A DNA stretch of 64,000 nt from an uncultured Clostridia bacterium. GTDB taxonomy: Bacteria; Bacillota; Clostridia; Oscillospirales; Acutalibacteraceae. The notes beneath the pieces are model-generated. The model did not search any database. It saw only the letters and a list, made by a program, of their open reading frames with translations, and was not told the origin of the DNA. The translations under genes were made by a program, and so were the position numbers. The stretch is taken from NCBI GenBank assembly GCA_937876375.1, contig CALEHY010000010.1, positions 1 through 64,000 of the forward strand, given 5' to 3'. Within the stretch, counting starts at the first letter, position 1. Each line of letters begins with the position of its first letter. Below, piece after piece: positions 1-7,573 of this stretch.

Positions 1-506
1 TTCAGTCAGGTATCATGTGCACAATCCACGCTTACACAGGCGATCAGATGACTCTTGATGGTCCTCAGAGAAAGGGTGACCTAAGAAGATCAAGAGCTGC
101 TGCTGTTAATATCGTACCTAACTCAACAGGTGCTGCAAAGGCTATCGGTCTTGTTATCCCAGAGCTTAACGGCAAGCTAATCGGTTCTGCACAGAGAGTT
201 CCTACTCCAACTGGTTCAACAACTATCCTTACAGCTGTTGTTAAGGGTGCTGACGTAACAGTTGACGGTATCAACGCTGCTATGAAGGCTGCTGCTACAG
301 AGTCATTCGGCTACAACACAGATGAGATCGTATCATCTGATATCGTTGGTATGAGATTTGGTTCTCTATTCGATGCTACTCAGACAATGGTTCTTCCTCT
401 TGGTGACGATATGTATGAAGTTCAGGTTGTTTCATGGTATGACAACGAGAATTCTTACACTTCACAGATGGTTAGAACTATCAAGTACTTCTCAGAGCTT
501 GCATAA
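1..506 (+). CDS. gap: Glyceraldehyde-3-phosphate dehydrogenase, C-terminal part (5' end outside window)
   Basis: This is the last ~167 residues of NAD-dependent glyceraldehyde-3-phosphate dehydrogenase, the cytosolic glycolytic enzyme that oxidises and phosphorylates GAP to 1,3-bisphosphoglycerate. The reading frame is open from base 3, so the gene starts before the window; the catalytic S-C-T-T-N segment lies outside. Visible family landmarks are TGAAKAIGLVIPELNGK, QRVPTPTGS and, near the end, SWYDNENSYT with the C-terminal helix ending in ELA. The stop TAA is at 504-506 and a strong terminator follows 16 bases later, so this is the end of a transcription unit. The identity is clear from these highly conserved stretches. 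Confidence 0.97.
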   Translation, partial: QSGIMCTIHAYTGDQMTLDGPQRKGDLRRSRAAAVNIVPNSTGAAKAIGLVIPELNGKLIGSAQRVPTPTGSTTILTAVVKGADVTVDGINAAMKAAATESFGYNTDEIVSSDIVGMRFGSLFDATQTMVLPLGDDMYEVQVVSWYDNENSYTSQMVRTIKYFSELA

Positions 507-521
507 TTAACCGGATATTAC

Positions 522-552
522 AAAAGCCCAGTCCTTGTGACTGGGCTTTTTT
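522..552 (+). terminator. Rho-independent terminator of gap
   Basis: A perfect 10-bp stem (AAAAGCCCAG at 522-531, CTGGGCTTTT at 541-550) with a 9-base loop runs straight into T residues, 16 bases after the gap stop codon. Confidence 0.93.
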
Positions 553-557
553 GTGTC

Positions 558-729
558 TTTTTGTGTTATGCATCGTTATAGCCCAAATTTTACTCGGTCA
601 CATACCCTCGTATGCTCCCGTCGATAAAATTTTGGTCAAAGCCTTGCCTAACGCAAAAATCCATCAAAAAATCTTGCTCTGCGTCTTTTGTGTTATGCGT
701 CGTTATAGCCAAAATTTTACTCGGTCACA
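558..729. repeat. Imperfect ~100-bp palindrome plus a third direct half-copy
   Basis: Bases 558-602 (beginning TTTTTGTGTTATGC, ending ACTCGGTCACA) recur almost unchanged at 685-729. A reverse-oriented half lies between them: GCCTAACGCAAAAA at 646-659 mirrors 558-571, and ATAAAATTTTGG mirrors the CCCAAATTTTAC stretch. The unit at 558-659 is therefore an imperfect palindrome, followed by ~25 unrelated bases and one more half. It has no coding content of its own; the short open frame across it is a by-product. It looks like a small palindromic intergenic element (REP or MITE-like). No transposase is nearby. Confidence 0.7.
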
Positions 730-739
730 AAATCTGAAA

Positions 740-780
740 CAAGAAAACCCTAGGCTATTGCTAGTCCTAGGGTTTTCTTG
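740..780. terminator. Perfect 15-bp hairpin, possible terminator
   Basis: CAAGAAAACCCTAGG at 740-754 is perfectly complementary to 766-780 with an 11-base loop. The plus-strand side ends in GGTTTTCTTG, a weak U-tract, and the minus-strand side also reads into T-rich sequence. It could end the small minus-strand gene that stops at 842, or belong to the repeat element just before it. Confidence 0.5.
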
Positions 781-841
781 CATAACAAAATAAAAAGAAA
801 GGAGGTACAAAATTGTAATTATAAAAAAGGAGATTATTTAT

Positions 842-1045
842 TTACCATTCGATATATTCAAAGACTGGTATGTTTGTGTCATATTCTTGGCATAGTCTAC
901 TGCTTGTGCATTCTCTTTCATGCAGACGACAGTATTTTTTGCCACTTACATAATATCTGCATTTTGCAGGATGACGCCTTTCATCCTTTGCTTTATCTGG
1001 ATATCCAGTATGCCAAGATGTTCCTGTCATTTCATTTGCGCCCAT
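842..1045 (-). CDS. Small cysteine-rich protein, function unknown (67 aa)
   Basis: I do not recognise a named family. The start ATG at 1045 is chosen over the longer upstream frame because AAAGGTGGTG lies just before it and a consensus minus-strand promoter sits at 1110-1138. The product is soluble, with four cysteines in the C-terminal half spaced C-x8-C-x6-C-x5-C around aromatic and basic residues (KCRYYVSGKKYCRLHERECT), which resembles a small metal-binding knuckle. The gene is isolated, divergent from the GH127 gene and followed by a hairpin at 740-780. The promoter, ribosome site and Cys pattern make it likely real. Confidence 0.6.
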   Translation of the reverse strand: MGANEMTGTSWHTGYPDKAKDERRHPAKCRYYVSGKKYCRLHERECTSSRLCQEYDTNIPVFEYIEW

Positions 1046-1109
1046 TATTTCACCACCTTTATGTGTGATTATTACGATTTGTAAAATCGCATCAGCTAGC
1101 TTTGACACA

Positions 1110-1138
1110 ATAATAGCACCGCATTTTTTGCTTGTCAA
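1110..1138 (-). promoter_or_regulatory. Promoter of the small Cys-rich gene
   Basis: On the minus strand TTGACA (1138-1133), a 17-base spacer and TATTAT (1115-1110) form a near-consensus SigA promoter about 65 bases upstream of the ATG at 1045. Confidence 0.75.
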
Positions 1139-1404
1139 GTGCTCGAAATCCCCAAAAATAGCATATTTTACGCTGTTATACCACTTTGTTAAATTTCTTT
1201 GTTATGTCAACTCTGTTATTACATTTTGTAATATTGCTTTGGCTTTCAAAGGTGCATAAATAGGGCGTTTGTCGAATTTCGTAGATTTTTATAAAATTTT
1301 GTTTGGTTGATTTTTGGGCGATGAAAAAATTTTTAAAAAATTTTTTTGTTTTTTATTATCGTGTGCTTAACAGAGTGGATATAGTAGAGCGACTATTATA
1401 ATGT

Positions 1405-1443
1405 GTAATAATAATTGATTATTACAAAGATTTCTTATATAAT
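1405..1443 (+). promoter_or_regulatory. Promoter of GH127 gene with overlapping inverted repeat
   Basis: TTGATT at 1415-1420 and TATAAT at 1438-1443 are 17 bases apart, 28 bases before the ATG. A perfect 8-bp inverted repeat, GTAATAAT-AATTG-ATTATTAC (1405-1425), covers the -35 box and is a candidate repressor operator. GAGGTG before the ATG is the ribosome site. Confidence 0.6.
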
Positions 1444-1470
1444 AACCTTAACAAAGATTAGAGGTGTATT

Positions 1471-3387
1471 ATGGATAGTAAAAAGTATTCTAATCACATT
1501 GATTTAAAAAATATATCTATAAGCGATCCATTTTGGTCCAGAATGATTGACCTTGTTCGAAAAGAGGTTATCCCTTATCAGTACGAGGCACTTAATGACC
1601 GTATTCCTGGTGCAGAAAAGAGCTACTGTATTGAGAATTTTGTTAAGGCTAGTAAGATTATAGAGGATATTCGTGCTGGCAAGACTGTGCCTACATATCC
1701 AGCTGACAAATGGCATTATGATAATAATGCTGATGATAATGCTTTTCACGGTTGGGTGTTCCAAGATAGTGATGTATACAAGTGGATTGAGGCTGTTGCT
1801 TATTCCTTGGTTTCATTCCCAGATGCAGAGTTAGAGCAGAGAGTTGATGATTGCATCGACCTTATTTGTTCTGCCCAGCTTGATAACGGTTATCTTGACA
1901 CTCTTTATGTTATTAACAATCGTGACGAGTGTTTCTCTAATCTTAAGGATTTTCACGAGCTATATTGTTTTGGCCATCTTGCCGAGGCTGCTGTTGCTTA
2001 TTATCTTTCTACTGGCAAGGACAAGCTGCTTAATGCAACCTGTCGTTTTGCCGATTTGATTTGCGACACCTTTGGAGAGGACAAGATAAAGGGCTATCCT
2101 GGTCACGAGATTGCAGAGCTTGCACTAGTTAAGCTCTATGATATCACTGGCAAGCAGGCTTATCTCGATATGGCGAAGTTTTTTGTCGATGAGCGTGGCA
2201 AGAAGCCATATTATTATGATTTGGTGCTTGGTAAGAAAACTGTCGATGATAACTATCATTACAACCAAGCTCATCGTCCTCCTCGTATGCAGAGGGAGGC
2301 TGTGGGTCACGCTGTTCGTGGTGTGTATCTCTATTCTGGTATGGCTGACGTAGCTCGCAGATTTGATGATGACGAGCTATATTCTGCATGCAAGAGCATA
2401 TGGGATAATATCGAGAATAGAAAAATGTATATCACTGGTGGTATTGGCGCTACTGTTGATGGCGAGGCTTTTTCGTTCAATTACGATTTGCCTAATGATT
2501 TGGCATATAGCGAGACTTGTGCGTCAATTGGTCTGTGCTTCTTTGCTCGTAGAATGCTAGAGATTTCGCCTAATTCTCATTATGCCGACGTTATGGAAAG
2601 GGCACTTTACAACACAATTTTGTCCGGTATGGCAGAGGATGGCAAGTCGTTCTTCTATGTTAATCCTCTTGAGGTTTTGCCAGAGGCATCACATAAGGAT
2701 AGCAGAAAGTGGCATATCAAGCCTGTTCGTCAAAAGTGGTTTGGCTGTGCTTGTTGTCCACCAAATTTGGCGCGAATTATTTCGTCCATTGGTGAGTATT
2801 GTTATACCGAAAATGACGATACAGTTTTTGTTCATCAGTATATCGGTAGCAGTGTGAACACTAGATTTGGCCGTGTAAATGTGCAATCAGATTATATTAA
2901 TGATGGTACTGTGTCCATTAATGTTAATGCTGAAAAGTCCTTCACTATGGCGATTCGCATTCCATCGTGGTGCAAAGAGTTTGCTGTTTCAGAAGAATAC
3001 AAGCTAATTAATGATTATGCGTATATAGAGGTAGATGGTGATAAAAATATTCATATAAAATTCGATATTCAGCCAAGACTTGTAAGGTGTTCCAATCGTG
3101 TTCGTGCTAATGTTGGCAAGGTAGCATTAATGCGTGGACCAGTAGTTTATTGCCTAGAGGGTGTCGACAATGGCGACAATCTTCAAATGCTTCGTATCAG
3201 TGCTGATACAGATTTCACCATTGATGGTGATAATATTATCGCAAGAGGTTATCGTATGACAGCTGATGATCAACTTTATGCAGATTACACACCATCATCG
3301 GAACAAGAGTGTGATTTGATTTTTACTCCGTATTATCGATGGGGCAATCGTGGTGAGAACGAAATGTCTGTTTATGTCAGAATATAG
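1471..3387 (+). CDS. GH127 family glycoside hydrolase, probable beta-L-arabinofuranosidase
   Basis: A 638-residue protein of the GH127 (DUF1680) family, typically cytosolic retaining beta-L-arabinofuranosidases that release arabinose from plant glycan fragments. Family features are visible. E348 and C350 in YSETCASIG, and C428/C429 in the GCACCPPN motif, match the zinc-bound Glu/Cys cluster with nucleophilic Cys known from Bifidobacterium HypBA1. Length is normal for the family. No signal peptide is seen, so it acts inside the cell on imported oligosaccharide. It stands alone between its own promoter and terminator; no sugar transporter is adjacent. Substrate is inferred from family only, since other GH127-related enzymes have different specificities. 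Confidence 0.88.
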   Translation: MDSKKYSNHIDLKNISISDPFWSRMIDLVRKEVIPYQYEALNDRIPGAEKSYCIENFVKASKIIEDIRAGKTVPTYPADKWHYDNNADDNAFHGWVFQDSDVYKWIEAVAYSLVSFPDAELEQRVDDCIDLICSAQLDNGYLDTLYVINNRDECFSNLKDFHELYCFGHLAEAAVAYYLSTGKDKLLNATCRFADLICDTFGEDKIKGYPGHEIAELALVKLYDITGKQAYLDMAKFFVDERGKKPYYYDLVLGKKTVDDNYHYNQAHRPPRMQREAVGHAVRGVYLYSGMADVARRFDDDELYSACKSIWDNIENRKMYITGGIGATVDGEAFSFNYDLPNDLAYSETCASIGLCFFARRMLEISPNSHYADVMERALYNTILSGMAEDGKSFFYVNPLEVLPEASHKDSRKWHIKPVRQKWFGCACCPPNLARIISSIGEYCYTENDDTVFVHQYIGSSVNTRFGRVNVQSDYINDGTVSINVNAEKSFTMAIRIPSWCKEFAVSEEYKLINDYAYIEVDGDKNIHIKFDIQPRLVRCSNRVRANVGKVALMRGPVVYCLEGVDNGDNLQMLRISADTDFTIDGDNIIARGYRMTADDQLYADYTPSSEQECDLIFTPYYRWGNRGENEMSVYVRI

Positions 3388-3390
3388 TGT

Positions 3391-3426
3391 ATTTTGGGTG
3401 GCTGTTTTGGTCACCCAAATTTTTTT
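3391..3426 (+). terminator. Terminator of GH127 gene
   Basis: TTGGGTG (3394-3400) pairs with CACCCAA (3412-3418) and is followed by ATTTTTTTG; it begins a few bases after the stop codon. Confidence 0.85.
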
Positions 3427-3446
3427 GAGAAATTTAAAAAAATATA

Positions 3447-3475
3447 TTGACATTCCAAAAATTATTTGTTATTAT
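3447..3475 (+). promoter_or_regulatory. Promoter of tRNA-Asn
   Basis: TTGACA (3447-3452), 17-base spacer, TATTAT (3470-3475). The tRNA starts 25 bases downstream. Confidence 0.85.
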
Positions 3476-3500
3476 ATGTGAGCATTAAGCAAAAGAACAT

Positions 3501-3576
3501 TCCTCTTTAGCTCAGTCGGTAGAGCACTCGGCTGTTAACCGAGTTGTCGTTGGTTCAAGTCCAACAAGGGGAGCCA
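3501..3576 (+). tRNA. tRNA-Asn (anticodon GTT), CCA encoded
   Basis: The cloverleaf can be folded by eye. Acceptor TCCTCTT (3501-3507) pairs with AAGGGGA (3566-3572) with G-T pairing, then discriminator G and encoded CCA (3574-3576). The anticodon stem CTCGG/CCGAG encloses CTGTTAA, giving GTT for Asn. The D-arm AGCTCAGTCGGTAGAGC and T-arm GGTTCAAGTCC are canonical. It is a single-gene unit with its own promoter and terminator. Confidence 0.97.
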
Positions 3577-3582
3577 TAAAAC

Positions 3583-3613
3583 AAAGACCAGCTTTTAGCT
3601 GGTCTTTTGTTTT
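3583..3613 (+). terminator. Terminator of tRNA-Asn
   Basis: Perfect 11-bp stem AAAGACCAGCT (3583-3593) and AGCTGGTCTTT (3597-3607), then TTGTTTTT. Confidence 0.93.
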
Positions 3614-3741
3614 TATCACTTTTCTCATTAGATTTTGTATCAAAGCTGAATAGGTTAACAGCCGTATGGATGTCTTTTCTTTATATTTTTTAGGTAAGTT
3701 TTTTCCTATATTTTAGAACAAAGTTGAACAAATTAAAATTA

Positions 3742-3795
3742 AAGCCTGCTGAGAGACAGCAGGCTTTATATTACACAAACTCGTTTTTGTAATAT
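3742..3795. other. Two adjacent hairpins upstream of the polysaccharide cluster
   Basis: AAAGCCTGCTG/CAGCAGGCTTT (3742-3768, 11 bp, loop AGAGA) is followed directly by an ATATTACACAAAC/GTTTTTGTAATAT arm pair (3769-3795). Neither has a clean U-tract. They may be weak terminators insulating the cluster from the tRNA unit or leader structures. The rest of the 3614-3820 gap shows nothing else I can name. Confidence 0.5.
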
Positions 3796-3820
3796 AAATA
3801 TAAAATAAACTTTATAATTA

Positions 3821-3849
3821 TTGACTTTATAAGTCTTATAATATATTAT
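3821..3849 (+). promoter_or_regulatory. Main promoter of the polysaccharide cluster
   Basis: TTGACT (3821-3826), 17-base spacer and TATTAT (3844-3849) precede the first cluster gene by about 50 bases. A TATAAT at 3837-3842 is only 10 bases from the -35 and is not the best partner. Confidence 0.65.
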
Positions 3850-3897
3850 ATTTATAAATATGGGTAATTGCGCCTTTTTGTAGATTTAGGAGTTTTT

Positions 3898-5070
3898 ATG
3901 TACAAAATTGATACTAATGAGGGGTACTTCCTTCACTTGCTTAAATGTGCATTGAAAAGTGAACAGCCTATGGAATCTCCAGATGGTATCAATTTTGAAA
4001 AAATCTTGGAGTTGTCAAAGAGGCACGATGTTCAAGCATTGATTTTTTTGAGCATTGATAAGCTTGAGAACAAGAACGAAATATCGATCTACAATGAGTT
4101 GCTAGAACTTTATTACAAAGCACAGAAGCATTGTGTATTTCAGGATATGGCTCTTGAAGAGTTGATTCAAACATTTACAAGCAAGGGCATTGATTGTATG
4201 CAACTTAAGGGCAGTGTGATCAAGAATTATTACCCAGCACCAGAGCTCAGAGCAATGGGTGATATTGATTTTCTTGTTAGAGAACAAAATCGACAAGCTG
4301 TCCGTGACATTATGCACTCACTCGGTTATCAAGATGATTTGCTTGATGATGGTCAAGTTGATGGGTTTAAACGTGGTAAACTTGATTACATAGAAGTTCA
4401 TTATGATTTTTCTGCAGAGAATCATGTCTATCATGAAATCTTTACTATTGACTGGGACAAACTTATTCCAACTGAAACGGAGCATTTGTATCAGCAAACA
4501 TTTGAAGATTTGTATTTCTACAATGTTGGTCATTATGCAAAGAATATGCATAATCGTGGAATGGGAATAAGAGCAGTTATTGATGGTTTTGTGCTTTGGG
4601 ATAGAATGACCGAAGAACAGAAGCAAGGGATTCTTGACAGAATTGATGATATTGAGTTAAGTGAGTTCCATAACAAGCTTTTACAAATTGCTGATATTTG
4701 GTTTGACGATAAGGTTGATGATGGTTCAACAAATATCCTTCAAGAGTACCTTCTTAGCAAACCAACGTACAGTAGCAAAAAAGACGAAATCACAATGATT
4801 ACAATTCGTGATAATGCTGATGATTCAAATGCCAAGTATATTCTACGAAAGATATTTCCGAATGTAGATATACTTTATAAACGCTTTGGAATAAAGCATA
4901 AAATACTTATTCTTCTGCCTTTTCTTTGGATTGCAAGAATTTTCAGCCAATTGTTTGGCAACAAAGCAAAATGGGATAAAGCTAAAGAGCAAATGGATAA
5001 CTTTAAAGCTATTGATAACGATAGCATATATTATGAGAGAAAAATTCGCCAAGAATTTGGCTTAATGTAA
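3898..5070 (+). CDS. Nucleotidyltransferase family protein (NTP_transf_5-like)
   Basis: A 390-residue cytosolic protein resembling the uncharacterised nucleotidyltransferase family often found as the first gene of polysaccharide clusters. The diagnostic block is LKGSVIKNYYPAPELRAMGD followed directly by IDFLV, containing the GDID metal-binding aspartates of the polymerase-beta-like fold. The C-terminal third includes a hydrophobic patch (ILILLPFLWIARIF) that could touch the membrane. The start is ATG 3898 with AGGAG at 3888-3892; an upstream TTG in the same frame lacks spacing to a ribosome site. It leads the cluster operon, 15 bases before the next gene. Substrate unknown. Confidence 0.75.
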   Translation: MYKIDTNEGYFLHLLKCALKSEQPMESPDGINFEKILELSKRHDVQALIFLSIDKLENKNEISIYNELLELYYKAQKHCVFQDMALEELIQTFTSKGIDCMQLKGSVIKNYYPAPELRAMGDIDFLVREQNRQAVRDIMHSLGYQDDLLDDGQVDGFKRGKLDYIEVHYDFSAENHVYHEIFTIDWDKLIPTETEHLYQQTFEDLYFYNVGHYAKNMHNRGMGIRAVIDGFVLWDRMTEEQKQGILDRIDDIELSEFHNKLLQIADIWFDDKVDDGSTNILQEYLLSKPTYSSKKDEITMITIRDNADDSNAKYILRKIFPNVDILYKRFGIKHKILILLPFLWIARIFSQLFGNKAKWDKAKEQMDNFKAIDNDSIYYERKIRQEFGLM

Positions 5071-5085
5071 CACAAAGGAGTAGTC

Positions 5086-6192
5086 GTGAAAAAGAAAATA
5101 TTGTTTTTGATTCACGACTTACAATGTGGTGGAGCAGAAAGAGTTTTGGTTAATTTGGTCAATTCTTTAGACCAAGAAAAATATGATATAACAGTTCAAA
5201 CGCTATTTGATGTTGGGATGTTAAGGGATGGGCTTAACGATAACATCCACTACATTGGTGGTTTTAAAAAGATGTTTCGAGGAAATGTTACATTAACAAA
5301 ACTTTTTACACCAAAACAGCTTTGCAAAATGCTTATCAAGGATGATTATGACTTAGTTGTTTCATATCTTGAAGGTCAGTGCAGCAGAATTTTATCTGCT
5401 TATGAGCGTAAAAAAATTGCATGGATTCATACAACTTTTAACACTAAGGAAGAGGCAATTGCTCCGTTTAAAAGCTTTGATGAAGCAATTAACTGCTATT
5501 CAGTATTCAACAAAATAGCTTGTGTTTCAAAAATGGTTGAAGAAAAATTTAATGAACACTTTGAATTAAGCAATAAAACCTGTGTTATCCACAATTTATT
5601 GGATGTTGATGACATCATTGAAAAATCGACAGTGAGTCAAAGTTTGATTTCAAAGAGTGATAATTTTTACAATATTGTTTCTGTTGGTAAGCTTGATAAT
5701 TCAATTAAAGGATTTGATCGAATTGTTAGAATACACAAGCATTTGTTAGATGATGGAATAAACAACAAACTCTATATTATTGGGGATGGAAAGGATAAAA
5801 CAAAGTTAGAAGTTTTAATTGAAAAACTTAATGTTAGTGAAAGTGTTATACTAACTGGCTTTGTTGAAAATCCTTACAAATATGTTAAAAAAGCTGATTT
5901 GTTCGTATGTTCTTCTCATAAAGAGGGCTATAGCACAGCAGTAACAGAAGCACTTGTTTTAGGTGTTCCGGTTATAAGTACAGATGTTAGTGGTGCAAGG
6001 GAACTAATTGGAAATTCTTATGGTGTTGTTTCACAGAACAGTGAAGATGATTTATATGCTTCAATAAAGAAGTTCTTTAGTGACTTAGATTTATTTGATC
6101 AAATTAAATCAAATTGTGCAAATTTTGATGTTGATATATATTTGAAAAAATGTTTGGATGATTGTTCAAATCTTTTTGATGAAATGATGTAG
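5086..6192 (+). CDS. Glycosyltransferase family 4 (GT4, capsule-type)
   Basis: A 368-residue GT-B fold retaining glycosyltransferase expected to add a sugar to the lipid-linked repeat unit on the cytoplasmic face. The N-terminal acceptor half begins with LIHDLQCGGAERVLVNLV, the glycine-rich loop typical of GT4. The donor half contains GDGKDKTKLE and CSSHKEGYSTAVTEALVLG, the E-x7-E motif that binds the nucleotide sugar. It starts with GTG at 5086 after AAAGGAG. It lies between the nucleotidyltransferase and the acetyltransferase. Donor and linkage cannot be read from sequence. Confidence 0.88.
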   Translation: MKKKILFLIHDLQCGGAERVLVNLVNSLDQEKYDITVQTLFDVGMLRDGLNDNIHYIGGFKKMFRGNVTLTKLFTPKQLCKMLIKDDYDLVVSYLEGQCSRILSAYERKKIAWIHTTFNTKEEAIAPFKSFDEAINCYSVFNKIACVSKMVEEKFNEHFELSNKTCVIHNLLDVDDIIEKSTVSQSLISKSDNFYNIVSVGKLDNSIKGFDRIVRIHKHLLDDGINNKLYIIGDGKDKTKLEVLIEKLNVSESVILTGFVENPYKYVKKADLFVCSSHKEGYSTAVTEALVLGVPVISTDVSGARELIGNSYGVVSQNSEDDLYASIKKFFSDLDLFDQIKSNCANFDVDIYLKKCLDDCSNLFDEMM

Positions 6193-6199
6193 GTTTATT

Positions 6200-6691
6200 A
6201 TGAGTAATTTGTTAATTATTGGTGCAGGTGGTCATGGATATGTAATTAAAGAAATTGCAGAAGCTACTGGCTACTATGAAAAAATTGAATTTGTTGATGA
6301 TGACAATAAAATTGCTATTGGAAAAATGGTGGACTTAGAAACACTACATAATAAATTTGATTCGGCGTTTGTAAGTATTGGAAATTGTGAATTGCGTAAT
6401 AAGATTATTATGCAGTTAAAGAGTATAGGATACTATATTCCTGTGCTGATTCATCCAACGTCTTATGTTAGTCAAAGTGCTGTGCTTGGTATTGGAACTG
6501 TTATTGAACCAAAAGCAATTGTTAATGCCAATACATCCATAGGAGAAGGATGTATTATTTCAGTAGGTGCAATTGTTGACCATAATGCAGAGATTGGAGA
6601 TTTCTGCCATATCAATGCAGGTGCAGTTGTTAAGGCTGGAACAAAGATTGAAAGTAAAACAAAAATAGACGCAGGACAAACTGCTGAATAA
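6200..6691 (+). CDS. NeuD/PglD-like sugar O- or N-acyltransferase (short)
   Basis: A 163-residue protein. The N-terminal Rossmann-like half carries LLIIGAGGHGYVIKEIAEA, and the second half is left-handed beta-helix hexapeptide repeats (VIEPKAIVNANTSIGEGCII, then AEIGDFCHINAGAVV). This is the PglD/NeuD architecture: acetyl-CoA-dependent acylation of an amino sugar or sialic-acid-like residue. It is shorter than typical family members of ~200 residues, ending soon after the last visible repeat, so the C-terminal coil may be trimmed. It immediately precedes the initiating sugar transferase, the usual place for PglD partners of PglC. Confidence 0.8.
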   Translation: MSNLLIIGAGGHGYVIKEIAEATGYYEKIEFVDDDNKIAIGKMVDLETLHNKFDSAFVSIGNCELRNKIIMQLKSIGYYIPVLIHPTSYVSQSAVLGIGTVIEPKAIVNANTSIGEGCIISVGAIVDHNAEIGDFCHINAGAVVKAGTKIESKTKIDAGQTAE

Positions 6692-6703
6692 AGGATAGAT
6701 ATT

Positions 6704-7573
6704 ATGTTTTGGAAAGTTTTAGGATATATTTTGCTTGTGTTAATTGCGATTGTTTTAGTAGCATTTGTAGTTATGTGTATTGCTGCTGTTGCTAAAAAGG
6801 GCGATTCTGTTTACAAGAATGATGAACAACAGAAGAATCCAATGCAAGGCAAGAGGGTTGAATTTGTTGAGGATGAAAATGATAAAGAAAATGCAGATGG
6901 CTTAAAAGGTCATTTGGTTGCAGTTGGCTCATCAAATCCTCCAAAGAGCACATACAACAAATACATAAAGAGAATTCTTGATATCATCATTTCATTTGGT
7001 GGCTTGGTTGTTTTATCTCCAATTTATTTGGTACTTGCAATTGCGATCAAAGTTGACGATCCAGGTCCTATTCTTTTCACTCAAAAGCGTGTTGGTGAGG
7101 ACAAGCAATATTTCAAATTACATAAATTCCGTAGTATGAAAATGTCAACACCACATGATGCTCCAACTCATATGCTTGAAAATCCAGAGCAATATATTAC
7201 AAAGGTTGGTGGATTTATCAGAAAGCACAGCCTTGATGAGCTTCCGCAGATTTGGGATATTTTTGTTGGCAATATGAGTATTATTGGTCCACGTCCAGCA
7301 CTTTGGAATCAAGACTTCTTAACTGCTGAAAGAGATAAGTACGGTGCAAACGATGTTAAGCCTGGTTTAACTGGTTGGGCGCAAATCAATGGCCGTGATG
7401 AATTAGAAATTGAAGATAAAGCAAGACTTGATGGTGAGTATGTCGAAAACTTAAGTTTTGCATTTGATGTAAAGTGCTTCCTTGGTTCTGTTTTTTCAGT
7501 TGTGAAGAACGAGGGCGTAGTTGAAGGTGGCACAGGACAAATTGAAAAAGAAAAGGAAGAAGTTAACGAGTGA
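6704..7573 (+). CDS. Initiating undecaprenyl-phosphate sugar phosphotransferase (PglC/WcaJ type)
   Basis: A 289-residue bacterial sugar transferase that should load the first sugar-1-phosphate onto undecaprenyl phosphate. It has one N-terminal membrane segment (about residues 3-27), a charged linker, then the catalytic domain. That domain starts KRILDIIISFGGLVVLSPIY (re-entrant helix) and carries KVDDPGPILFTQKRVG, KFRSM, the Asp-Glu of KHSLDELPQ, and GPRPA and PGLTGWAQING, all hallmarks of PF02397. The extra N-terminal segment is unlike minimal PglC. It overlaps the next gene by 4 bases (GTGA), implying coupled translation. Confidence 0.93.
   Translation: MFWKVLGYILLVLIAIVLVAFVVMCIAAVAKKGDSVYKNDEQQKNPMQGKRVEFVEDENDKENADGLKGHLVAVGSSNPPKSTYNKYIKRILDIIISFGGLVVLSPIYLVLAIAIKVDDPGPILFTQKRVGEDKQYFKLHKFRSMKMSTPHDAPTHMLENPEQYITKVGGFIRKHSLDELPQIWDIFVGNMSIIGPRPALWNQDFLTAERDKYGANDVKPGLTGWAQINGRDELEIEDKARLDGEYVENLSFAFDVKCFLGSVFSVVKNEGVVEGGTGQIEKEKEEVNE

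Larger units (their letters stand above)
1046..1470. other. Divergent intergenic region
   Basis: This 425-base gap holds the minus-strand promoter at 1110-1138 and the plus-strand promoter with inverted repeat at 1405-1443. Between them (about 1140-1370) is very A+T-rich sequence with poly-A/poly-T runs near 1320-1350, where I see no gene or clear structure. Confidence 0.6.

Noticed and set aside
558..729. CRISPR array
   Set aside because: Only three copies, one inverted, with unequal spacing and no cas genes.
551..793. 80-residue open frame over the repeat region behind gap
   Set aside because: It lies in palindromic and terminator sequence, has no ribosome site and no domain-like pattern.
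3653..3664. GGTTAACAGCCG, the exact reverse complement of the tRNA-Asn anticodon-arm bases 3529-3540
   Set aside because: Twelve bases only, partly self-palindromic (GTTAAC), with no flanking tRNA similarity; possible chance match rather than an att site or regulator.
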